64,000 nucleotides of DNA, taken from NCBI GenBank assembly GCA_021234155.1, contig JAJEKV010000006.1, positions 5,923,727 to 5,987,726 of the forward strand, written 5' to 3'. The notes below the pieces were generated by a model that ran no database searches, was not told the DNA's origin, and saw nothing but the letters and a program-made list of their open reading frames with translations. Position 1 is the first letter of the stretch. Every line of letters starts with the position of its first letter. The translations under genes and the position numbers were made by a program. The stretch is from Isoetes taiwanensis (taxonomy: Eukaryota; Streptophyta; Lycopodiopsida; Isoetales; Isoetaceae). Positions 57,262 through 64,000 of this stretch are shown piece after piece.

Positions 57262-57840
57262 AAGCTACAACCAGTTGAAAAGCGATTGTCTTAAATTGAA
57301 GGTAAACAAATGTCTTAATTGTGAGGGACTTGGACATGTTGCTATTAACTGCCCTAGCCCTAAGGGTGTGGGAAAAGGGAGATTTAAAATTCCAGTTTTG
57401 AACAAGAGTATCTCTTCAAGGGGGGGAATGGAAGGTGGATCAAGTATAAATCTCACTCAAGATGCCAGCAATGAAGAAGAAGATACTGACTTAGAGATAA
57501 ACTTGCATGCTGCATGTTTTATTTCAAACAAATTTGCTAAGAAAAATAGTGATATGCTTGTGATAGATAGTGGAGCTGAGAGATCAGTAGTCAAAACTAC
57601 TGATGCTCTCAAGGAAAGGAAAAAAGAGAATTCAACCTTTGTGCAAAGGGGAGGGGGAGCTTCAAGGGCTTGAAGAATCTAGACTGTTAGAACTCTATGA
57701 TCTAGAGGAAAAAGTAGTTAATTTACATGATGTACTTGTTGTTCCAAACATTGTAAGGAACCTGATCTCGGTCAGCCAGCTTGTAGACATGTGCTTTAAA
57801 CTAGTCTTTGACAAGTAGTGTTGTAAGGTGTTTGAAAATA
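57262..57840 (+). pseudogene. Ty1/copia gag end and protease (decayed)
   Basis: The frame gives the CCHC knuckle CLNCEGLGHVAINC (about 57311-57352), an acidic linker, and the protease region with VIDSGAERSVVKTTDAL (about 57556-57606), where the active-site triplet is DSG. A frameshift near 57650 separates this from VNLHDVLVVPNIVRNLISVSQ (57603 frame, about 57720-57780), the conserved end of the copia protease/spacer. It is followed by a stop and an insertion. The Gag N-terminal part is missing and replaced by polypyrimidine DNA. Confidence 0.75.
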
Positions 57841-57849
57841 ATAAAGTTG

Positions 57850-58122
57850 GTTAAGTTCTTTGCCAAATGAGTTGGTACTTCAGGAGGTTATGGACATGCG
57901 AGATCAGTTATGTCCTCGGGCACACACTTGACATGTGTATATACATTGATGTATACTTGTACAGTTTGACAGCATTCTTATTACTGCCACGGTTTTTCCC
58001 TCGAAAACCCTTCGGGGCGGGGGTTTTTTAACCCGGACAGTAATAAGTTTGCTGCGCTCCTTGTGGGTCCCATAGGCCGATTGGCCTCAGTGGACGATAA
58101 AAAATCATTCTCATTCTCATTT
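57850..58122 (+). mobile_element. SINE-like insertion of about 270 bp containing a tetraloop foldback
   Basis: Interrupts the copia coding sequence between the protease tail and the pre-integrase region. It ends with CAGTGGACGATAAAAAATC and two TTCTCA-type units. The core is a foldback (57977-58047). No tRNA-like A and B boxes could be placed, so the SINE label is tentative. No target duplication was identified. Confidence 0.4.
57977..58047 (+). other. Foldback with TTCG tetraloop core
   Basis: Outer arms CTTATTACTG and CAGTAATAAG are perfect inverted repeats. The core AAAACCC-TTCG-GGGCGGGGGTTTT matches that of the foldback at 41923-41999 but has a different loop and different arms. Confidence 0.75.
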
Positions 58123-58139
58123 ATAACAAAATGTTATTT

Positions 58140-58536
58140 GGAAGTATAAATTCCGTTGAAATACCAACCTTAAAACTCTGGCATGAGAGATTAGTCATGC
58201 TAATATTGACAATGTAAAGGATATGGCGAAAAGGGGTTTAATAGTTGTTGCAGATGGAAATGACTTCACATGCTATAGATGCATGGTTGGAAAAAGTGCA
58301 AGGTTGCCTTTCTCAAGAAGACATGAGAAAGCTGGAGACTTGCTCAAGCTTGTACATACTGACCTTTGTGGTCCTATTAATGTAAGAAGCCTGCAAGGAA
58401 GAAGGTATTTCATTACCTTCATTGATGATCGTTCTACGCACACTAAGTGTTTCTTTCTCAAAACAAAAAGCCAAGCATATAATGCATATAGAATATTTGA
58501 AGCTGAAGCTGAAAGATATATAGGCAAGGAAGTAAA
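58140..58536 (+). pseudogene. Ty1/copia integrase, N-terminal and core part
   Basis: The reading gives KLWHERL (pre-integrase His), CYRCMVGKSARLPF (Cys pair of the HHCC finger) and LVHTDLCGPI, with the first catalytic Asp, then YFITFIDDRSTHTKCFFLKTK. The domain is cut after ERYIGKEV at about 58536 by a 730-bp insertion. There is a stop between the His and Cys halves. Confidence 0.8.
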
Positions 58537-59268
58537 TTGTTGTTGTGTGTTTTATCTTGACTATTTTTGCATGATGTGCTTAAATTGGTGAAATGTATGC
58601 ATAAACGGAGAACAATATGGGTGTAATGTAGAGAAAATGTAAAAATTGTGCAACTGTTGTGGAGGAAGCATTTATGATGTACTGACGTGGAACCTATGGA
58701 CTTGAAGGAGTATTAAAGTCCTTAAGAAATATTTTCAATGGTTGACATTCTGATGATGTGTCATGAATCTGGAGGGGCATGGTAGTTGCAAGGAGTTTAG
58801 ATGGCCTAGATTTGATGTTGAATTGGCAAGATCTAGTGAACTTATGGTAGTTAGAATTTGGATCTAAGGTTGAGATTTGCACAGATCTGGTGGCTAGGAT
58901 CAAGTGCAATTTTGTATAAGATAGCCAAAATTCGTGTAGAAGGGAGGCCCAATTTTGGAAGATGACATCTGGGTAAAGTTCTTGAAGTTGTAGATATCTT
59001 TCTTGATCAGTTCAATAATATTATGTTGAAGTATGATATTTTGAGTATGATTATGTGATTCTCTCATCTGTTATCTCAATTTCTTTAGTCTCAAATGAAG
59101 TTAAGTTTATGATATGAATTGGTGCAAGAAATTATGATGGTATGATTATGTGGGTGATGTATGATGCCAGTAGAGTGAGGCTTAGCCTGTCTCATATACC
59201 TTGAGATTTGCTTTGGTTCTTGTCGTTAGCTCTTGGTCTTCAATTTGCCTTAGTTTTGTTGACCAAGC
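58537..59268. other. 730-bp insertion splitting the copia integrase
   Basis: The integrase frame stops at GKEV and resumes at NKCLRSDKGGEY (about 59268). The inserted DNA is AT-rich, has no frame of note and no obvious terminal repeats, and carries GT...AG-like borders (gtaaat...ccaag), so either a decayed transposon or an intron-like insert is possible. Confidence 0.5.
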
Positions 59269-59945
59269 TAACAAATGTCTGAGATCAGACAAAGGTGGTG
59301 AGTATATTAATGATATTTTTAAAAAATATTGTAGAGAAAAAGGGATCAAGAGACAAATAACTTGTAGCCATACTCCCTAGCAAAATGAAGTTTGCAGAAA
59401 GAAAAAATAGATATATCCTTGACTCTGTTAGATCAATGCTAAAACAATGTGGGCTGCCAAACTTTCTGTGGGGGGAGCCAGTAAGAACTGTGGTCTGTAT
59501 CCAGAATAAAGTGCCTTCTTCGAGCCTTAATGGCATGATACTAGAAGAATTGTGGAGTAAAACTAGTGCAAAGTATGAATTATTGAGAGTTTTTGGAAGT
59601 ATTGCATTCTGACATGTACCAAAGGAGGTCGGAAAAAAACTTGACAGTAGAGCAAGGTTAGGTTTCATGGTAGGATATGATGAAATGCCAAAGGGATATA
59701 GGATATTTCATCCAGATTAGAGGAAGATAATTGTCAGCTGAGATGTGAGATTAATGAGTCAATACTCTACAAAAATAGAAGGGAAGTTGACAATAGAGAG
59801 GATCTATTTGCAGAAATAAAGACGGTGAAGATGATACAAGATGTGTACAGACTAATATTGAAGACGATGAGGACACTAAAGTTACAGATCTAAAAAACGA
59901 AAATAGTGATAATAAGGCCACAACTGAAGATACAGTCAAACAGGG
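59268..59945 (+). pseudogene. Ty1/copia integrase end and linker (decayed)
   Basis: RSDKGGEYINDIF holds the second catalytic Asp. CSHTP then a stop and QNEV mark the degenerate HTPQQNGV region. FCGGSQ/LWGEPVRT and LRVFGSIAF continue the conserved C-terminal part in a shifted frame (59385-59612). It is followed by an Asp/Glu-rich linker to about 59945. No copia RT or RNase H follows, so the element ends here. Confidence 0.75.
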
Positions 59946-59949
59946 AACA

Positions 59950-60530
59950 AAACAGTGATGAAAAGGTTGCTATAAAAATAACAGCTTCATAAACTAGGTT
60001 TCAAGTTATACAGAACAATTGGATCAATTGGATCAGAACAGTTGGATGATTGCTTGCCTGGGCACCGTCTCGCAGTGTTGTATCGTATATGGATATGATG
60101 TGATTCTGATCGCCTTTAAGCTGTGATTGAGCATCATCTAGCACCTGCAACCACCTTCAACAAAGCACGTTAGATGCTGAAGATGTTTTCTCTTAGTCAG
60201 TTCATAAAAGCCGTTAACAAACTATCTGCCCAGTGCCTGCAAGTTCTAGTACCTGCCCAGCGATAGCTCTCCTTGTCATTGAAGAGAATCTGATATTTTT
60301 ATCTCACTGAATTTGCTCTTGTAACAGACTACCTGCGCTTAAAAAGATTGAGAGGGTGCCATTTTGCCTTTCATGCAGCATTCACAGAGCATACAGGACA
60401 GCAAGAAGTCTATAATACCAGGTTAGTGATGCGAAGTAAAGATTGTGTCGAATAGAGAAGCCCGGGGCAGAAACAATGGCCGGAAGAAGAGTTGGAGGCG
60501 CCGTTGTCATCACCGGAAGAAAGGAAGGAG
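59950..60530. other. Unassigned interval
   Basis: No supportable frame. The right half (60420-60530) is purine-rich. Confidence 0.4.
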
Positions 60531-60785
60531 AAGAGATGCAATAGTCATGGGACGTGGACGTCCATAGAGGGATTGCATGCAACCCCTCTATGGGTGCATG
60601 CAATCCCTCTATGGATGTCCACGTCATTCGGGGGAGAGCTCATAGGGCATTCAGTATCTGTGCTGAGCTCGTGGTTGGGTGGCGAGTATAGCTAGCAAAC
60701 CCTCTATGGATGCATGCAACCCCTTTATGGGTGCATGCAATCCCTCTATGGACATCCACGTCCCATGACTATTGCAAGAGAAGAG
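60528..60785. mobile_element. MITE with 8-bp target duplication (hAT-like)
   Basis: GAGAAGAG lies at 60528-60535 and 60778-60785. The 242-bp insert (60536-60777) has inverted ends of more than 40 bp containing TGCAATAGTCATGGGACG, GGA and CCATAGAGGG. Inside, the motif CCCTCTATGG(G/A)TGCATGCAA or its inverse recurs about six times. An 8-bp duplication fits the hAT superfamily, though the first terminal base is not matched. Confidence 0.75.
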
Positions 60786-61015
60786 GTGGTGGAGTGAAAA
60801 CGGGGAAGAAGGGAAGATGAAGCGAAAAAAAAAACGGGCGCAGAAGAAGAAAGTGGGAAAAAAAAAGTCTTCGGGAGGGAGAGAAAAAAATTTGAATTGT
60901 TTTTAAGCGGGAGCCATTTTCACGGACGGGAAAAGCCACACGGGTAAAAGGGACGCTCTTTAAAATTCCCAATTTCCTGACATAAACCGAAAGTAAATGA
61001 ATGATGGTTAGAAAG
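60786..61015. other. Unassigned purine-rich interval
   Basis: A-rich and G-rich runs at 60790-60890. I see no gene. Confidence 0.4.
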
Positions 61016-61475
61016 CAAACGGTTGATTTCCTCACAGTGATACCAACGGTTTGAAGGCGGCCCTGGTATCTTTCTTTGTGGTATTTGTTGCATGCAGGGC
61101 AGATTCGTCAGAATAGAATCAATTCATAGAGAATTGGGCAGCTCAAGCATCTTGGAAGTATTCATCTGCTTTGCCAGTTTTCTATGCTTTTGCAGGCGTG
61201 TTCATTCTTCCTTAGCACAATTGCTTCATGCATGCTGGCTGATTTATGCATGTCAATTGAACGAGTAGCTTTTCTCGCATGCATCTCTGGTCCAAATTAT
61301 TTTTTCGAATGGAATCCCTCGATTGCTTTTCGTATTTTGCACAGCTAGCAGACGATTGATTTTCCTCACAGTGACAGCAACAGTTTGAAGGCGGCCCTGG
61401 TATCTTTCTTTGTGGTGCAGGGCAGATTTGTTAGAATAGAATCAATTCATAGAGACTTGGGCAGCTCAGCTTACT
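61016..61475. repeat. Direct repeat, two copies about 335 bp apart
   Basis: 61016-61148 and 61349-61474 share 'gtttgaaggcggccctggta', 'tctttctttgtggt' and 'agaatagaatcaattcatag'. The first copy has a 14-bp insertion 'atttgttgcatgca' or the second a deletion. Confidence 0.75.
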
Positions 61476-61564
61476 CTAACGAATCATCTCGTCTCGGCAT
61501 GCACTATCAATTTTAACTGTTCTTAGCCTGGCCGTGCATGCTGCTCCGCTTTCTCTAGGTGCGC

Positions 61565-62017
61565 TGTTAGAGCCTGAACTCTAACCTTGCAAGAAGGATG
61601 AAAAACCCAACAATCCAAGCTCAATCTATCAGATCAAGGCAATGCACAAGACAAAGAATCATCATCTCCACAGCTAGATCAAAACAAAATCCTCGCTCTC
61701 AATACACTGTCTCCCTGTTCTTCTCTCTGCTCAGATAATACAGTCATGATCATCCCACAATGCATACGTGCAAATATCCTGCACGCGTGCATGTGCGTAT
61801 CTCCCTCCATATACGGTGTACAATCTCCTATACCACCTCAATAATGGTGAGTGTGGTGAGTGGTAAATGGTGACCAATGTGGTGAGTGGTGACGAGTGTG
61901 GTGAGTGGTGAGTGATGAGTGGTGACCACCCCAACAGTGGCGACCACAGTGGGAAAATGTGCCACTCCGTGGCGGAGGATCCACGACAACAAAAATACTA
62001 ATATGGTCCTTGGGACA
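61565..62017 (-). repeat. Probable 3' LTR of the Ty3/gypsy element
   Basis: Minus strand from TGTCCCAAGG (62017) to CTCTAACA (61565), 453 bp, downstream of the integrase on the same strand. TG...CA ends fit. The other LTR would lie outside the window, so this rests on position and ends only. It includes a GGTGAGTG minisatellite. Confidence 0.5.
61845..61935 (-). repeat. GGTGAGTG-type minisatellite in the LTR
   Basis: Irregular tandem copies of 'gtggtgagtggtga' and 'gtggtgagtgatgagtggtg' on the plus strand. Confidence 0.75.
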
Positions 62018-62237
62018 TGTCCCCAAATGACACATTTACATGTATGTTTAGAAAGAAAATACCCTCCTCAAATCCAAATGACTGATATAAACATACTGGT
62101 CCAAAATGACAGTGACGAAACAGAGCCTCTGTAACTGTGGCAAACTTTGAAAGCTGATATCTTGAGTTCCAGACCTCCGTTTGACTAGCACCATAGCTCG
62201 TTGGATTCGTATCGCTGAAACACATCTTTTGATGTAG

Positions 62238-62330
<93 letters not shown>

Positions 62331-62491
62331 TATTTTAACGTCACGCCACTAGGCAGCATCCAACTGGACATGTAGGGTAGATTGTGTATTATGGAACTGT
62401 CACCATCTGTTTTTACAGAAAAACGACCTGCTGTAACCCAAAAGTTCTCCACAAATTCTCTGTAATTAGAGCTATGCCAAATCTGAATTCC
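62018..62491 (-). other. Gypsy 3' untranslated region with (TAGA)n
   Basis: Between the integrase stop and the presumed LTR. It contains a perfect (TAGA)n array at 62238-62330 (about 23 units). Confidence 0.5.
62238..62330. repeat. (TAGA)23 microsatellite
   Basis: Uninterrupted tetranucleotide array. The poly-SIYL frame on the minus strand is an artefact. Confidence 0.95.
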
Positions 62492-63992
62492 TTAGAATAG
62501 CACTTCTCTTTCAAAATAAGGCCTGAGATCCTTGCCATTTCTAGGATTAGGCAACAATTCTCCTTCTGGAGTCATCAAGTAGAAAGCCCCACCTGGTACC
62601 TCTTTATCAATCAGAAATGGGCCTTCCCATGGGCTTTGAAATTTGGATAGATGCTGCTTAGTGGTCCTGCACAACACCAATTGTCCTTCCTCAAATGGAT
62701 TGACAACCTGTAACTTGTCTTTGATAAGCTTTACTTTTTGTTTATGCCTCATATTGAAGTCTGTTGCTTCCTGTCTCATCTCTTGCAATTGCAGCAAATC
62801 ATCCATCCTATTATGCACTTGATTTGGAGTTGGAACTTCTCCCAAATTCTCATAATAAGGTAGCTCCACAAATGAACACAAGGGAATGTCCAAATGAATA
62901 GGCATCACAGCTTGCACTCCATAAACCAATTCAAATGGTGTAAATCCTGTAGCCAACTTGTAAGTACACCTGAAACTCCATAATGCACCTGTCAAGGCTT
63001 CATGCCAATTTCTTTGATTATCCTTCCTTTGTTTTGGCCAAGATAGCTTTGAGAATTTTGTTAGTAGACTCGACTTGCCCATTTCCCGTGGATAATAAGC
63101 GAAGCTTGCACATGTTGAACACCAATCTTTTTACGTTGGCGAGCTACTACTTTTCCCATGAAATGAGTTCCCCGATCCGACAAAAGAATGGTTGGAACAC
63201 CAAACCGAGAAATCAAATTGTGATAAAGAAAGCTTCTTACGTGGTATTTTCGTAGCATGCTTTCTTTGGAATTGCTTCTACCCACTTCGTAAACATGCAT
63301 GTGGCTGCCAAAATATACTTATGACCTTTGGAAGATGGAGGATTGATAGGCTCAATGTAATTCAATCCCCACATATGAAACAGACCAACGCTCAAAATAG
63401 GATGGAATGGCATATTATTGTGGCCTGTTAATTGTTTATGCTTTTGACACTTCTCACATTTGCTAACAAAGTCTCTAGTATCTTGTAAAGAGTTGGCCAA
63501 TAATATCCCCAATGAAGGATCTTCCTAGCTGTGGTTCTGGCTGCAAAATGCCCCTGACAATCATGTGCTTGCTGCAACAAATCATGAGTTTGCTGACCAG
63601 CAACACATCTTAATAAGAGACCTTCCATAGTCTTCTTATAGAATAGCCTCATGCACCACATATCCTGCTGCTTGTACTCTAAGAGCATGTTTTTGTTGCT
63701 TTGAAAATGATGAAGGATAAGTCTGATCTTGTAAATACCTGTATATATTGGCATACCAAAGATCCACGGTCTCAATGAACCCCTGTAATACTCCATTATC
63801 CTGAAATGCTACTTGCTGGTCTGTTTCCTCTTCTATTTCAGCACCACTACTCAAATAGGAACTTGGATTATGAGCTCCTTGAGCCATCTTAACATACTTC
63901 AATTCAAATTCTTGTATGATAAGAGCCCATCTTGTAAACTTAGGATCTTGGACAGTCTTATTGTAAATGCATGGCAATGGGTTCGCATCCAT
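62492..63992 (-). pseudogene. Ty3/gypsy pol 3' half: RNase H end and integrase, frameshifted
   Basis: Minus-strand pieces in shifting frames run off the right edge of the window. In order: the RNase H/connection end (DPKFTRWALIIQEFELKYVK), the zinc-binding HHCC domain (HDCQGHFAARTTARKILHWG, then CEKCQKHK), the integrase core (WGLNYIEPI, KYILAATCMFTKWVEAIP, then FGVPTILLSDRGTHF), and the C-terminal part (FTPFELVYGVQAVMPIH, then EEGQLVLCRT, FQSPWEGPFLID). The second catalytic Asp is present in LLSDRG. The first catalytic position reads Asn in WGLNYIEP where gypsy elements have Asp. Frame changes lie near 63700, 63480, 63270 and 63090, the last by a missing A after the SDRG motif. Not functional as written. 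Confidence 0.85.
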
Positions 63993-64000
63993 ATGAATGT

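Noticed and set aside
57029-57265. N-terminal half of the 214-aa frame as copia gag
   Set aside because: It is a Phe/Ser/Pro translation of the polypyrimidine tract. Only the part from about 57262 matches copia.
1-64000. CRISPR arrays, tRNA and rRNA genes
   Set aside because: Tandem repeats here lack uniform spacer-repeat structure, and no cloverleaf with A and B boxes or rRNA core sequence was seen on either strand.

Overview
The window looks like nuclear DNA of a land plant and is made almost entirely of transposable elements and simple repeats. I see no complete host gene, rRNA or tRNA gene, and no prokaryotic organisation. Evidence for a plant: Ty1/copia and Ty3/gypsy polyproteins, L1-type LINE fragments, LTR elements with initiator-Met-tRNA-type primer sites, hAT-like non-autonomous elements, long (TTC)n arrays and AT-rich spacers. 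The Penelope-type reverse transcriptase at 7.7-9.6 kb has a motif set I associate with seed-free plants and algae, so a fern, lycophyte or bryophyte is my best guess, held weakly.

Layout. 1-16234: a tandem array with a period of about 10.75 kb. On the + strand the blocks run P1-S1-T1-S2-R-P2-S3-T2. Coding is on the minus strand. P encodes an unrecognised protein of about 540 aa, R a broken Penelope-like reverse transcriptase, and S (three copies of about 2.05 kb) flanks R-P on both sides. (TTC)n tracts mark most block junctions. 16235-20999: a spacer with one exon-like piece resembling ORF P, then a twice-repeated 778-bp palindromic unit, then (TTC)62. 21050-35335: a + strand ORF series of unknown function, flanked on the left by a truncated LTR and split by a complete 11.5-kb LTR retrotransposon (minus strand; LTRs, primer site, polypurine tract and AATCA target duplication all visible) that appears to have lost all pol genes. 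Its leader holds five regularly spaced stem-loops. 35.3-42.2 kb: pyrimidine-rich noncoding DNA with a palindromic 60-bp tandem array, a duplicated promoter-like block, several tandem duplications and a row of small hairpins. 42.7-45 kb: a LINE in an inverted (twin-priming-like) arrangement, with a nested small transposon. 45507-47739: a complete 2.2-kb LTR element whose only ORF is of unknown function. 47.7-52.4 kb: LINE remnants with a nested hAT-like element, a 165-185-bp satellite-like array and a 5'-truncated L1 with perfect target duplications. 52.4-55.9 kb: mostly featureless AT-rich DNA. 55.9-60 kb: a decayed Ty1/copia element with insertions. 60.5-64 kb: a MITE, a direct repeat, then the LTR and pol 3' half of a Ty3/gypsy element running off the right edge.

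Two cautions. First, near-identical repeat copies differ mainly at CAG/CTG and CG positions, often as short indels that break reading frames. This looks more like consensus error at methylated cytosines than biology, so some frameshifts may be artefactual. Second, family assignments come from reading motifs, not from searches.
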